Assembly (NCBI RefSeq): GCF_011067135.1
Contig: NZ_JAAMOW010000005.1
Coordinates: 124,001-188,000, forward strand
Length of the DNA: 64,000 nt
Reading direction: 5' to 3'
Source of the DNA: Solimonas terrae
GTDB lineage: Bacteria; Pseudomonadota; Gammaproteobacteria; Nevskiales; Nevskiaceae
Shown: one piece after another, positions 45,190 through 57,229 of the stretch
How positions within the stretch are numbered: position 1 is the stretch's first letter
How the letters are laid out: every line of letters starts with the position of its first letter
Made by a program: the position numbers and the translations under genes
The notes under the pieces: model-generated
What the model saw: only the letters and a program-made list of their open reading frames with translations
Database searches by the model: none
What the model was told of the DNA's origin: nothing

Positions 45190-45644
45190 GACGGCGTCCG
45201 CTCGCTGACGACCAGCGCTTCAAGCGCATCGCGCAAGCTGCCGCGCAGTGCCGACGGACGGCGCGACGCACGATCAACGAACACATGCACGAACCAGCCC
45301 TCGGCGGCAGGTGTCGCGCAGTTCTCGCGAAACAGCGCGATTTCGTAGCGCACGCTCGAGCGCCCCAGATGCGCGACGCGCAGCCCCGCATCGACCGCGT
45401 CCGGAAATGCCAGCGAATCGGCGAAGCGGCAATGCGATTCGGCGCACAGGCCGATCTGCTCGCCGCCATGAATATCGAGTCCGCCGCTGCGAATCAGATA
45501 ACTGTTGATGACGGTGTCGAAGTAGCTGTAGTACTCGACGTTATTGACGTGACCATAGACGTCGTTATCTTTCCAGCGCGTGCTGATGCGCGCGAAGTGC
45601 GGATAGTGTTCACGGCCGCTGGCGGCCGGGGCGCTGCTGTTCAC
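45186..45644 (-). CDS. Acyl-CoA thioesterase, 4HBT hotdog fold
   Basis: 152 residues. The catalytic loop RWKDNDVYGHVNNVEYYSYFD is the YbgC/4HBT signature (Asp and the HVNN turn). It hydrolyses acyl-CoA thioesters, chain length unknown. It overlaps the alcohol dehydrogenase by four bases and is divergent from the acyl-CoA ligase 142 bp away, so the intergenic region probably holds shared control. Confidence 0.9.
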   Translation of the reverse strand: MNSSAPAASGREHYPHFARISTRWKDNDVYGHVNNVEYYSYFDTVINSYLIRSGGLDIHGGEQIGLCAESHCRFADSLAFPDAVDAGLRVAHLGRSSVRYEIALFRENCATPAAEGWFVHVFVDRASRRPSALRGSLRDALEALVVSERTPS

Positions 45645-45786
45645 GTGCTGCTCCTGAAGACGCGGTGCCGGATTGCCGAGTTTACGATTTCATCCGCGCG
45701 CACGGTTCCCAGATTCGGGCAAATGGTCAAGAATCGCCATCCACAACGACAAGCGGGCCGCCGGCCGCACGCAGGAGAGCGCACCT

Positions 45787-47409
45787 ATGCTGAAGGGCCA
45801 GATGATGGAGCAGCCGCTGTTGTTGTCATCGCTGCTGCAGCACGCCGAGCGTTATCACGGCGACACGGAAATCGTCTCGCGGACGATCGAAGGCGGCTTT
45901 CATCGCTATGGCTACGCCGACGCTGCGCGCCGTTCGCGGCAGGCGGCAAACGCCTTGTCGCGGCTCGGTGTCCAGCCGGGTGAGCGGGTGGCAACGCTGG
46001 CCTGGAACGGTTATCGCCATTTCGAGTTGTACTACGCGATCTCCGGCAGCGGCGCGGTCCTGCACACGGTCAATCCGCGTCTGTTCGCCGAACAGATCGC
46101 GTGGATCATCAACGATGCCGAAGATCAGCTGATGTTCTTCGATCTGACGTTCGCGCCGCTGGTCGAGAAACTCGCCGCGCAATGTCCGACGGTCAGGCAT
46201 TGGGTGGCGATGACCGACCCGGCGCACATGCCCGACATCAAGGTCGGGAACCTGCTGTGTTACGAGACGCTGCTGGAAGCCGAGCGCGACGACTTTGCAT
46301 GGCCGGTGTTCGATGAGCGCGCGGCCTGCGCCCTCTGCTACACCTCCGGCACGACCGGCAATCCCAAGGGCGTGCTGTACTCACACCGATCGATGATGCT
46401 GCACTGCTACGCGAGCTGTCTGCCCGACGTGTTCAACTTCTCGGCGCGCGACTGCATCCTGCCGGTGGTGCCGATGTTTCACGTCAACGCGTGGACGATT
46501 CCGTATTCGGCGCCGATGGTCGGCGCCAAGCTGGTGCTGCCGGGCTCTGCGCTGGATGGCGCCAGCCTCTACGAGCTGTTCGAACGCGAAGGTGTGACGT
46601 TCTCGGGCGGTGTGCCGACCGTCTGGCAGGCACTGCTGCAGCATCTGCGGGCCGGCAAGCTGAAACTGACGACGCTCAAGCGCGGCGTGATGGGCGGCTC
46701 GGCCGCGCCGATGGCCTTGATCGAGGCGTTCGCCAACGACTACGGCGTGATGATCGATCACGCCTGGGGCATGACCGAGATCTCGCCGCTCGGCACCTAC
46801 AACCGGCCGAAGGGCAAGCATCTGAGCTGGTCGGTCGAGGGCCGGCGCGCGGTGGCGATGAAGCAGGGGCGACCGCCTTTCGGGGTCGAGATGAAGATTG
46901 TCGACGCCGACGGTCGCGCCCTGCCGCACGATGGTCTCGCGGTCGGTGAGTTGCTGGTCCGTGGCCCCTGGGTCGTCAGCCAGTATTTTCATGTCGACAA
47001 GCCGACCCTGCGTGATGGCTGGTTTCCGACCGGCGACGTCGGCAGCATCGACGCCGACGGCTATCTGCTGATCACCGATCGCGCAAAGGACGTCATCAAG
47101 TCCGGCGGCGAATGGATCGGTTCCATCGAACTGGAGAATCTCGCCTGCGCGCATCCGGACGTGGCGCAGGCGGCGGTGATCGGGATCGCGCATCCGAAGT
47201 GGGATGAGCGGCCCCTGCTGATCGTCGTGCGAAAGCCCGGCACGCAGGCGGGTCGCGAAGATCTGCTGGCCTGGTATGAAGGCAAGATCGCAAAGTGGTG
47301 GACGCCGGACGACGTGGTGTTCGTCGAGCAGCTGCCGCTTACCGCAACCGGCAAGATCTCCAAGCTGCAACTGCGCGAACAGTTTCGCCAGCACCGCCTG
47401 CCGGGCTGA
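45787..47409 (+). CDS. AlkK-like medium/long-chain acyl-CoA ligase
   Basis: 540 residues of the adenylate-forming superfamily. P-loop [17 protein letters not shown], the A5 motif [13 protein letters not shown], the hinge [18 protein letters not shown] and the C-terminal catalytic Lys in [11 protein letters not shown] are all present. The N-terminus [20 protein letters not shown] resembles AlkK-type fatty acyl-CoA ligases. It activates fatty or related acids to CoA esters. ATG 45787 follows an AGGA; the longer frame upstream lacks similarity. It ends in a bidirectional terminator. Confidence 0.92.
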   Translation: MLKGQMMEQPLLLSSLLQHAERYHGDTEIVSRTIEGGFHRYGYADAARRSRQAANALSRLGVQPGERVATLAWNGYRHFELYYAISGSGAVLHTVNPRLFAEQIAWIINDAEDQLMFFDLTFAPLVEKLAAQCPTVRHWVAMTDPAHMPDIKVGNLLCYETLLEAERDDFAWPVFDERAACALCYTSGTTGNPKGVLYSHRSMMLHCYASCLPDVFNFSARDCILPVVPMFHVNAWTIPYSAPMVGAKLVLPGSALDGASLYELFEREGVTFSGGVPTVWQALLQHLRAGKLKLTTLKRGVMGGSAAPMALIEAFANDYGVMIDHAWGMTEISPLGTYNRPKGKHLSWSVEGRRAVAMKQGRPPFGVEMKIVDADGRALPHDGLAVGELLVRGPWVVSQYFHVDKPTLRDGWFPTGDVGSIDADGYLLITDRAKDVIKSGGEWIGSIELENLACAHPDVAQAAVIGIAHPKWDERPLLIVVRKPGTQAGREDLLAWYEGKIAKWWTPDDVVFVEQLPLTATGKISKLQLREQFRQHRLPG

Positions 47410-47421
47410 ACGACGGACCAC

Positions 47422-47455
47422 AAAAAACCCGCCGCGTTGTCGCGGCGGGTTTTTT
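47422..47455. terminator. Bidirectional intrinsic terminator
   Basis: CCCGCCGCG / CGCGGCGGG stem with a TTGT loop, flanked by six A on the left and six T on the right, so it works in both directions. It separates the convergent acyl-CoA ligase and TSP3 barrel genes. Confidence 0.95.
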
Positions 47456-47471
47456 GTCAGCCTGGTTCGAA

Positions 47472-48398
47472 TTACTGGGGCGGCGCCGCGCCATCGACGG
47501 CGCAACCGTTCTCGTCGACCTGTTCGCCCGCGTCCGGCGTACGGCAAGGGGTCGCGCTGCCGCTGTCGCCGCTGCTGTCGGTCGGCGCGGCGCCGTCGTC
47601 GGCCGCCGGTGCTGCTGAATCACCATCGGTGGCCGCGCTGCTGTCGCCGGTCGGGCAGCCGTTTTCGTCAACGGCACCTGCCGGCGAACCCGGGCACTGG
47701 TCCTTGTCGTTGCTCACGCCGTCGTTGTCGTCGTCAGCCGATTCGGTGTCGACAACCGCGGTCGCGGCTTCGTCGGCTGATCCCGCCTGCGTGGCGCCGC
47801 CGCCGAACGGAAACAGCAGGCCGACGCTGTAAACACCTTCGGCAAAGTTGCTGGTGGTGCTCTTTGCGCCGGTCGGCGTGGCGCCCTTGTCGTCGGTGCG
47901 ATAACGCGCTTCGGCGCGCAGGAGCATGTGCGTGGTGATCGGCTGCAGATAGCCGACGCCGACGTCGAACACCGTCGAGGCGAAGCTGTCGCGCGGTCCG
48001 GGCAGGTTGCTGGTATGGCCCTTCATCAGCGAGACGACGCCGTAGGCGTTCGGAATGGTCTTCGACGGGAAGAACAGCGCGCTCGCGCCATATGCGTACA
48101 GGTCGGCACTGCCGCCGTCGTGCTTGGCGTCGGCGACCGAATAGTAGCCGGTCAATTCCAGGGTCAGCCCCCAGGTGACTTTCTTGCCGACCGAGACGAT
48201 GCCGCCCAGGCCACCCTTGGTGCCGCGATCGCTGTCGGAATCGACATACGAAAACATGCCCGACACGTACCACGGCCGGCCGCTGAGCGCGTGCGTGACG
48301 TCGGCAGCCCCGGCCTCGTCGCCGTCGTCCTGCGCCCACACCGCGCCGGTGGCAAACATCGCACACAGCAATCCCACAACCTTGAGCCCGTGCTTCAT
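47472..48398 (-). CDS. Outer-membrane beta-barrel protein with TSP3-like C-terminal tail
   Basis: 308 residues: signal peptide (cut near GAVWAQDD), a barrel-like region of alternating strands (about 25-200), and an acidic tail with two TSP3-like Ca-binding segments (DDDNDGVSNDKDQCPGSPAG; DENGCP) ending in a Cys-containing DENGCAVDG. It resembles the barrel-plus-TSP3 part of the OmpA-family protein at 36.2-37.5 kb but lacks the C-terminal OmpA peptidoglycan domain. ATG 48398 fits the signal peptide. Role unknown. Confidence 0.8.
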   Translation of the reverse strand: MKHGLKVVGLLCAMFATGAVWAQDDGDEAGAADVTHALSGRPWYVSGMFSYVDSDSDRGTKGGLGGIVSVGKKVTWGLTLELTGYYSVADAKHDGGSADLYAYGASALFFPSKTIPNAYGVVSLMKGHTSNLPGPRDSFASTVFDVGVGYLQPITTHMLLRAEARYRTDDKGATPTGAKSTTSNFAEGVYSVGLLFPFGGGATQAGSADEAATAVVDTESADDDNDGVSNDKDQCPGSPAGAVDENGCPTGDSSAATDGDSAAPAADDGAAPTDSSGDSGSATPCRTPDAGEQVDENGCAVDGAAPPQ

Positions 48399-48713
48399 TG
48401 CGTCTCCCCTGTGTCCGTTGTCGTCGATCCGGCCATCATGACCTTGAACGCCATGTCGACCACGGCCGGGCGATTGCATTCGTCGCAAAACCCGTGTTCT
48501 GTGGTGCTTCCGGTGGCGTTCCCGTACCTGGCAGCGGGCGCCCATGTCGGAACGCGCCGCGCTCCGTTCAAGTTCATGGTGTCGCCTCTCTGGCTGGCCG
48601 CGGACGAATATAGCAGTGCGATTGCGCGCATGGTGCGGCCCGAGCGGATCACGCCATTGTCCCGGCGGCAACGTATAATCGCCGACCTTTTTCAGGACAA
48701 GCCGCCTTTCGCA
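48399..48713 (+). promoter_or_regulatory. Divergent promoter region before prfB
   Basis: 315 bp without a gene between the barrel-protein gene and prfB. A perfect TATAAT lies at 48674-48679, about 35 bp before the prfB ATG; no strong -35 is found at the right spacing (TTGTCC at 48657 is too close). The rest holds nothing I can name and should include the minus-strand promoter of the barrel gene. Confidence 0.45.
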
Positions 48714-49809
<1,096 letters not shown>

Positions 49810-49812
49810 GGA

Positions 49813-51304
<1,492 letters not shown>

Positions 51305-51330
<26 letters not shown>

Positions 51331-51585
51331 AGTATCGAATCGACGGCGGAAAAAGTCGGCGGGGCCCCAGCCCCGCCGGTTCGTCCGGCAAGCCTTGCCG
51401 CCGGCAAGGCCTGAAAGCCCGGTCTCACTTCCGCAGATGCGGCCTGAATCCTGGAGCCTCGATTCTCGGCAGCGGAAAATGTCGGCAGGGCCCCAGCCCC
51501 GCCGGTTCGTCCCGCAGGACTTGCCACCCGGCACGATCTGAAAGCCCGGACTCGCTTCCGCAGATGCGTCCCGAAGCCCGGGCGG
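51305..51585. repeat. Tandem repeat copying the 3' end of lysS (two full units plus a partial third)
   Basis: TTCCGCAGATGCG, the lysS codons for the C-terminal PQMR, recurs at 51305, 51429 and 51556 (spacings 124 and 127 bp). Unit 1 includes the last 26 bp of lysS; unit 2 repeats this and the following about 100 bp with scattered changes; unit 3 keeps only about 25-30 bp. Each full unit carries a GC hairpin with GGGCCCCAGCCCCGCC at its core (51363-51378; 51488-51503) and the shared words CCGGTTCGTCC and TGAAAGCCCGG. Read on the minus strand, the first hairpin is followed by GACTTTTT and may terminate the acyltransferase transcript. The rest of the 324-bp gap to 51654 holds no gene. Confidence 0.85.
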
Positions 51586-51654
51586 CCGATGCGTGCGGCA
51601 GCACGGGTGCCGGACGCGGACGAGGCGACTCGCGATCCCGCGGCGCGCAGCGAA

Positions 51655-52602
51655 TCAGCTCGCCGACGGGACGCTGGTGTCGGGCCGCGGGTCCGGTTTG
51701 GGCAACTGCTGCGTACCCTTGTAAAAGCAATACTCGCCGAAGGGGCGGCGCTTGAAGCGCTCGTAGGCCCACCAGTTCTGTTCCGGACAGGCACGCACGC
51801 AGGCTTCGATACCGCGATTGAGCGCTTCGGCGGCAATGCCCAGATCATCGCTGTCGTAACCGGCCGGCGGTTCGGACAGGCGGATGATGAAGCCGCGGCC
51901 CTTGGGCAGTCGCTCGCCGGTACAGATCAGCATGCGGGCACCGGTCGCCTGGATCAGGCGCGCGCTCAGGATCGGCGAGTGGGCGTTGATCCCGAAGTAC
52001 GGTGCGAACACGCCCTGGCCACGTGGCGGGTCGCGGTCCGGAAGGGCGTAGACGATTTCGCCGCGCTTGAGCGCGCGCAGCAGTTCGCTGCCGACGGCGC
52101 GTTTGCCGTGACGCTTGACGATCGCCACCAGCTTGGCGCCGAAGCGCATCCGGCCTTCGCGCGACAGGCGGTCGAGTTCCGGATTGGTGACCGGCTTGTA
52201 CATGCCGGTGATCGGATAGTGTGCCGACAGCGGAATGATGGCCGCCTCGAACGAGCCCAGATGCAGCGCCGCGATGATCAGGCCCTTGCCTTGCGCGAGT
52301 GCATGATCGATCAGTTCGCGGCCATGGGTTTCGACTGCCAGAGCGTGCACGCGCCCGGCGTCGCCGGTCCAGATCAGCGGATATTCGAGCAGCGATTTGT
52401 AGTAGTGCTGCGAGGCGCGATACGCCATCCGCCGCTGCTCCCTCGGCGTCCGTTCGGGGAAGCACAGTTCGATGTTGCGCAGCGCGAGCCGGCGCCGTCG
52501 TGCATCGAAGCACCAGGCCAGGCCGCCAATCAGATCACCGAGGAAGTGGAGCACGCGCAGCGGCAGATGCCGGCCGAGCGCGAAAAGCAGACGCACGATC
52601 AA
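51655..52602 (-). CDS. LpxL/HtrB-family lipid A acyltransferase-like protein
   Basis: About 315 residues of the LpxL/MsbB acyltransferase family. It has an N-terminal membrane stretch (LLFALGRHLPLRVLHFLGDL), the catalytic HLGSFE (H-x4-E), and RDPPRGQGVFAPYFG and WWAYERFKRRP blocks typical of the family. It adds a secondary acyl chain to lipid A or a related lipid at the inner membrane. The start is uncertain: TTG 52602 follows GAGGG at a 10-bp gap and fits the membrane segment; the open frame runs to 52710 without family similarity. Confidence 0.85.
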   Translation of the reverse strand: MIVRLLFALGRHLPLRVLHFLGDLIGGLAWCFDARRRRLALRNIELCFPERTPREQRRMAYRASQHYYKSLLEYPLIWTGDAGRVHALAVETHGRELIDHALAQGKGLIIAALHLGSFEAAIIPLSAHYPITGMYKPVTNPELDRLSREGRMRFGAKLVAIVKRHGKRAVGSELLRALKRGEIVYALPDRDPPRGQGVFAPYFGINAHSPILSARLIQATGARMLICTGERLPKGRGFIIRLSEPPAGYDSDDLGIAAEALNRGIEACVRACPEQNWWAYERFKRRPFGEYCFYKGTQQLPKPDPRPDTSVPSAS

Positions 52603-52764
52603 TGGACGAATACCCTCGACTGGACCCGGGCCCCTGCAAGCTGGAAATGGTCGCGCCTGGCGCCGGGAAGACGGCAAGTTTGGACGAGCCCTTCTGTCCT
52701 CGCAAACCACGGCTTCCGCTGCTTGCGGTCAGGCGATGAACGTTCGCGCGACCCGCGGCGGATT

Positions 52765-53079
52765 TCAGTAACGCGGTACGCCGGCGTCGATCTCGGACGA
52801 CCAGGCCTCGATGCCGCCGGCGACACTGGCGACATCACCAAAGCCGTGCTTCTCGAGAAAGCGCGCGGCCATTTCCGAGCGGACACCGTGATGACAGAGG
52901 ACGGCGATTGCCCCCGCGCGGTCCAGCTCCGCCAGCCGATTCGGCAATTCATGCATCGGCAGATGCAGGGCACCGTCGATGCTGGCCAGCGCGAGTTCGT
53001 CGTCGCCACGAACGTCGATCAGCGTGATGGCGCCATCGGCCAGCAGATCGCGCAGCTGGGTAACCGTGAGAGTTTTCAT
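52765..53079 (-). CDS. Single-domain rhodanese-like protein
   Basis: 104 residues with the rhodanese fold; the active-site loop CHHGVRS carries Cys62. Such GlpE-like proteins move sulfane sulfur from thiosulfate or persulfides to acceptors in the cytoplasm. It follows cysA by 69 bp on the same strand, so it may be expressed with the sulfate transporter, which would suit a sulfur role. Confidence 0.9.
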   Translation of the reverse strand: MKTLTVTQLRDLLADGAITLIDVRGDDELALASIDGALHLPMHELPNRLAELDRAGAIAVLCHHGVRSEMAARFLEKHGFGDVASVAGGIEAWSSEIDAGVPRY

Positions 53080-53148
53080 GCGCGGCAGTGTACGCGGCCG
53101 ACCCCCGGTTCGGCAGCCGTGACACGGTCCGGCGAACGCGTCGCCGCT

Positions 53149-54279
53149 TCACCCGAGCCGGCTGCGCTGTCGCTCGCTGCCGATCAGCAGCGGCGCGTCG
53201 CGAGGTGTGGCGCCGGCCACCGCGTCGCTGCGCGCAAACACGCTGAACTGGCCGAGCCGCAGGCGCACGGACTGGCCGGCGCGCAGTGCCTGCGTGTCGT
53301 AGTGCAGATGCGGAACCTCGATTTCGATTGCCCGACCGGTGCCGGCCGTGACTGCCGTGCAGCGCAGGATCGGTCCGGTCCGCTGCGTGCCATGAATGGT
53401 CGCGTCGAAGCCCGGCGTCGCGGCGTCGGCGATGCGCAGATCACCGGGACGGACATAGACGTCGACCGGACCGGCAGCGTGAATCGTGTCGGTCACGATC
53501 GGCACCGTCTGACCATCGACGAACAGCTCGCGACCGCGAACTTCACCGGACAGGACATTGGTGTTGCCGAGAAAGTCGAAGACGAATGGCGTCGCCGGCT
53601 GCTCGTAGACTTCGTCGGTGGTGCCGAACTGTTCGATGCGCCCGCGGTTCATGACGACCACCCGATCGGCCAGCTCCAGCGCCTCTTCCTGATCGTGCGT
53701 GACGAAGATCGTCGTGTAACCAGTCTTGTCGTGCAGCTGTCGCAGCCAGCGGCGCAGGTCCTTGCGAACCTTGGCGTCGAGTGCGCCGAACGGCTCGTCG
53801 AGCAACAGCACGCGCGGCTCGATCGCCAGGGCGCGAGCCAGTGCGACACGCTGGCGCTGGCCGCCGGACAATTGCGAGGGATAGCGTGTTTCGAGGCCGC
53901 CGAGCTGCACCAGATCGATCAGCTCGCGTGCGCGTTCGCGAATCAGCGGCTCCGGCGGGCGCTCGCCGCGTTCCCGCACCCGCAGGCCGAAAGCGACGTT
54001 GTCGAGCACGTTCATGTGCTTGAACAGGGCGTAATGCTGGAACACGAAGCCGACACGCCGTTCGCGGATCGGCCGGCCGGCGATGTTTTCCTCTCCGAAG
54101 AAGATCGCGCCGGCGTCCGGAAATTCGAGGCCGGCGATGCTGCGCAGCAAGGTGGTCTTTCCGGAACCCGAAGGTCCGAGCAAGGCAATCAGTTCCCCCG
54201 AGTGGATGTCGAGATCGACGCCGGCGAGTGCAGCGAAACTGCCGAACGACTTGTGGATGCCGCGAATCCTGATGTCCAT
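53149..54279 (-). CDS. cysA: Sulfate/thiosulfate ABC transporter ATP-binding protein
   Basis: 376 residues. Walker [14 protein letters not shown], signature [15 protein letters not shown] and Walker [14 protein letters not shown] are intact, and a C-terminal TOBE-type domain follows ([14 protein letters not shown]). It powers import of sulfate through CysT/CysW. It sits last among the transport genes, 61 bp after cysW. Confidence 0.94.
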   Translation of the reverse strand: MDIRIRGIHKSFGSFAALAGVDLDIHSGELIALLGPSGSGKTTLLRSIAGLEFPDAGAIFFGEENIAGRPIRERRVGFVFQHYALFKHMNVLDNVAFGLRVRERGERPPEPLIRERARELIDLVQLGGLETRYPSQLSGGQRQRVALARALAIEPRVLLLDEPFGALDAKVRKDLRRWLRQLHDKTGYTTIFVTHDQEEALELADRVVVMNRGRIEQFGTTDEVYEQPATPFVFDFLGNTNVLSGEVRGRELFVDGQTVPIVTDTIHAAGPVDVYVRPGDLRIADAATPGFDATIHGTQRTGPILRCTAVTAGTGRAIEIEVPHLHYDTQALRAGQSVRLRLGQFSVFARSDAVAGATPRDAPLLIGSERQRSRLG

Positions 54280-54340
54280 GTGAAACGCCTGTTGGTATTC
54301 GTTGACCGCACCGGGAGCGGTGCGATGCCTGCCGGGTTCG

Positions 54341-55261
54341 TCAATGTCGGCGTGTCGCCGCGAGTTCGTCGCCGTGTCGCCATTCGAGATAGCTCTTCAG
54401 CGCCAGGGTCACGAGCGCGAAGATCGCCAGCAGCGAGGCGACCGCGAACGCGCCGGCGAACTGGTATTCGTTGTAGAGAATCTCGACGTGCAGCGGCATG
54501 GTGTCGGTCTGGCCGCGGATGTGTCCGGACACCACGCTGACCGCGCCGAACTCGCCCATCGCCCGCGCAGTGCACAGCAGCACGCCGTACAGCAGCGCCC
54601 ATTTGATGTTCGGCAGCGTGACCCGCCTGAAGGTCTGCCAGCCCGACGCCCCCAGCGACAGCGCCGCCTGTTCGTGATCGGTGCCCTGTTCCTGCATCAA
54701 CGGAATCAGCTCGCGCGCGATGAACGGGAAGGTCACGAACATCGTCGCGATGACGATGCCGGGGATTGCGAACACGATCCGGATGTCGTGATCGAACAGC
54801 CACGGGCCGAACCAGCCGTTGCGTCCGAAGACCAGGATATAGATCAGGCCCGCGACGACCGGCGACACCGAGAACGGCAGATCGATCAGCGACACCAGCA
54901 GGGTCTTGCCGCGGAATTCGAACTTGGTGATCGCCCACGCTGCCGCAAGCCCGAAAGCCACGTTGAACGGTACCGCGATCGCCGCGGTCAGCAAGGTCAT
55001 GCCGATCGCCGAGCGCGCATCCGGTTCGCTGATGGCGTCGAGATAGACTTTCCAGCCGTGGCGCAGCGCTTCGGTGAACACGGACACCAGCGGCAGCAGG
55101 AGAAAGCCGAGCAGGAACAGCAGCGCCGTGGCGACCAGCAGCCACTGCACCCAGGCCGATTCCGTGACGGCGCTGTTGCGGCGGATCAGCGGCCCTTGCG
55201 GGCGGAATTCCGGCGGCAGCGACGGCGGGTCCTGTAACGGTACGGTGGACAGCGTGCTCAT
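54341..55261 (-). CDS. cysW: Sulfate ABC transporter permease CysW
   Basis: 306 residues with six membrane helices and the EAA loop ([21 protein letters not shown]) that contacts CysA. Segments [21 protein letters not shown] and [19 protein letters not shown] are typical of CysW. A 132-bp gap separates it from cysT. Confidence 0.94.
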   Translation of the reverse strand: MSTLSTVPLQDPPSLPPEFRPQGPLIRRNSAVTESAWVQWLLVATALLFLLGFLLLPLVSVFTEALRHGWKVYLDAISEPDARSAIGMTLLTAAIAVPFNVAFGLAAAWAITKFEFRGKTLLVSLIDLPFSVSPVVAGLIYILVFGRNGWFGPWLFDHDIRIVFAIPGIVIATMFVTFPFIARELIPLMQEQGTDHEQAALSLGASGWQTFRRVTLPNIKWALLYGVLLCTARAMGEFGAVSVVSGHIRGQTDTMPLHVEILYNEYQFAGAFAVASLLAIFALVTLALKSYLEWRHGDELAATRRH

Positions 55262-55393
55262 GTCAGCGCTCCCTGCGCGTGAAGGGTTTGGCCGCGTGAC
55301 GAGGCCGGCCGCGACGTCCGGCGCGCGGGCCGTGGCCCGATGCCGCCCGGCGAACGGGTGCCTTGCGATGCCGATGCGCGGTGCCCCGGATTT

Positions 55394-56242
55394 TCAGCGG
55401 ACATTCGCAGTCCTCCGCCGGGCCCAGACCTGCAGGCCGTTGATGAGCAGCAGCAGCGCCAGCGACAGGCTCAGCATGGCCATCGCCACGGCGCTGGCCC
55501 CCGCGTAATCGAATTCCTCGAGCTTGATGATGATCAGCAGCGGCGCGATCTCGCTCACCATCGGCATGTTGCCGGCGATGAAGATGATCGAACCGTATTC
55601 GCCGGCAGCACGTGCGAATGCGAGGGCAAAGCCGGTGAGGACTGCCGGCAGTACCGCGGGCAGGATCACGCGCGTGACCGTCTGCAGGCGGCTGGCGCCC
55701 AGCGAGGCGGCCGCTTCTTCGAGTTCTTTCTCGGCGTCTTCGAGCACCGGTTGTACCGTGCGCACCACGAACGGCAGGCCGATGAAGGTGCATGCGACGA
55801 TCACGCCCAGCGGCGTATACGCGACCTTGACGCCGAGCGCATCGAGGTATTGGCCGATCCAGCCATTGGTCGAATACAGCGCGGTCAGCGCGATGCCGGC
55901 GACGGCGGTCGGCAGCGCGAACGGCAGATCGATCAGGGCATCAAACAGGCGCTTGCCGGGAAAGCGATAGCGCACGAACACCCACGCCACCAGCGTGCCG
56001 AACACGGCATTGATCAGCGCGCCGACCAGCGCCGCGCCGAAGCTCAGCCGCAGTGCGGCCAGTACACGCGGCGCGAAGATCACATCGAGCAGTCCATGCC
56101 AGCCGAGTTGCGCGGACTTGAAGAACACGCCGGACAGCGGGATCAGGACGATCAGACTGAGGTACAGGATGCTGAAGCCGAGCGACAGGCCAAAGCCGGG
56201 AATGACCGAGTGGGGCGATCGGCGTTTGATGGAGCGGGCCAT
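55394..56242 (-). CDS. cysT: Sulfate ABC transporter permease CysT/CysU
   Basis: 282 residues, six helices, with PGFGLSLGFSILYLSLIVLI at the start, LIDLPFALPTAVAGIALTAL, the EAA loop EAAASLGASRLQTVTRVILP and ARAAGEYGSIIFIAGNMP. It pairs with CysW as the sulfate channel. ATG 56242 fits the conserved N-terminus; the longer frame upstream overlaps the amidotransferase gene. Confidence 0.95.
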   Translation of the reverse strand: MARSIKRRSPHSVIPGFGLSLGFSILYLSLIVLIPLSGVFFKSAQLGWHGLLDVIFAPRVLAALRLSFGAALVGALINAVFGTLVAWVFVRYRFPGKRLFDALIDLPFALPTAVAGIALTALYSTNGWIGQYLDALGVKVAYTPLGVIVACTFIGLPFVVRTVQPVLEDAEKELEEAAASLGASRLQTVTRVILPAVLPAVLTGFALAFARAAGEYGSIIFIAGNMPMVSEIAPLLIIIKLEEFDYAGASAVAMAMLSLSLALLLLINGLQVWARRRTANVR

Positions 56243-56276
56243 GGAGCGTTCCGTGAAGCGATGTCCGAGCGTCAGC

Positions 56277-56900
56277 TCAGACGAAGCGCAGCTCGCGAAC
56301 GCCGACGCGGCGTTCCTGCGGCTGCAGGGTGTGGGCGAGCGGATACAGCTCGCGATCGAGCCAGCGCGTGTTGCTGAGCCATAGACCGTCGACTTCGGCA
56401 CCGCAGGCGCGATTGACGATGACGATGCGCCCCAGGCGCTGATCGACGAGTGCGAGTTTGTTGTCGGCGCGCAGTCCGAATTCGACGATCTGCACGAAGG
56501 CACGGTCGCTGAGCAGGCCGCGGTGCCGTTGCGCAAGCGGACGCAGCACATCGGTGACGAAGTGCCAAGTGTCCGATTTTCCCGGAACACGCAGCTTGAG
56601 CTTCAGGGTGCCGTTGTGCATCAGCCAGATGCCGTCGATGACCTTGAACGGGTGCACGTTGTCGAGCCCGCTGCCGCCCCTGGTCTGGCGGCGCAGGTGC
56701 AGGACGTACTCGCTGTCGCGCAGGGCATGTTCGACATCGATCAGCTCGGCCACGTCGACGGTCGCACGGCGCTGGATCAGCAGCCGGCCGTCCGGGTCGA
56801 AACCCATCAGGCCCCAGCCGTCCGGGTTGTGCGCCGCTGCGGCCGCCAGCATTTCCTCGGCGATCTCGACGCCGGCCGGCTTGTGGATGATCAGGCACAT
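56277..56900 (-). CDS. Class II glutamine amidotransferase-like protein
   Basis: 207 residues starting Met-Cys-Leu-Ile, where Cys2 after Met removal is the N-terminal nucleophile of class II amidotransferases (YafJ/EgtC-like). NPDGWGLMGFD and RRQTRGGSG-DNVHPF (Arg and the glutamine-binding segment) and WLMHNGTL support this. It takes ammonia or acts on a gamma-glutamyl amide; no synthetase domain is attached, so the acceptor is unknown. It lies inside the sulfate operon, 34 bp before cysT and 10 bp after the Mop gene. Confidence 0.8.
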   Translation of the reverse strand: MCLIIHKPAGVEIAEEMLAAAAAHNPDGWGLMGFDPDGRLLIQRRATVDVAELIDVEHALRDSEYVLHLRRQTRGGSGLDNVHPFKVIDGIWLMHNGTLKLKLRVPGKSDTWHFVTDVLRPLAQRHRGLLSDRAFVQIVEFGLRADNKLALVDQRLGRIVIVNRACGAEVDGLWLSNTRWLDRELYPLAHTLQPQERRVGVRELRFV

Positions 56901-56910
56901 GGCGCCGGTC

Positions 56911-57129
56911 TCAACCGAGCTTGGCGACCAGCACTTCGGTCGCCTTGAACACCGCCAGCACCTCGTCGCCGAGACGCAGCGGCAGTCGTTCGACCGAGCT
57001 GGTGGTGACGACCGCACTGACGATGCCGGCTGGTGTCTCGACTTCGATCTCGGATACCACCGGTGCGCGATGGATCGCGACGATGCTGCCCTTGAACTGG
57101 TTGCGCGAATTGATGGCTGCGATGCTCAT
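56911..57129 (-). CDS. Mop/TOBE-domain molbindin-like protein
   Basis: 72 residues, a single Mop (TOBE) domain: SIAAINSRNQFKGSIVAIHR, then EIEVETPAGIVSAVVTTSSVERLPL and GDEVLAVFKATEVLVAK. Free Mop proteins bind molybdate or tungstate as oligomers. Location between the sulfate-binding protein and amidotransferase suggests oxyanion sensing or storage tied to sulfate uptake (inference). The open frame extends upstream to 57396, but the domain starts at 57129. Confidence 0.85.
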   Translation of the reverse strand: MSIAAINSRNQFKGSIVAIHRAPVVSEIEVETPAGIVSAVVTTSSVERLPLRLGDEVLAVFKATEVLVAKLG

Positions 57130-57229
57130 GAGATTCTCGACGGCATGGGGAAGCGGGACGGGCTTGCGTTGATGAAAGAGGGGCGGCAACGACAGTGGAT
57201 GCCGACGCCCGCCATTCACGGGGGGGCGT

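Noticed and set aside
51589-54540. Plus-strand open frame of 983 codons
   Set aside because: Antisense to the LpxL-like, rhodanese and cysA genes, which have intact catalytic motifs.
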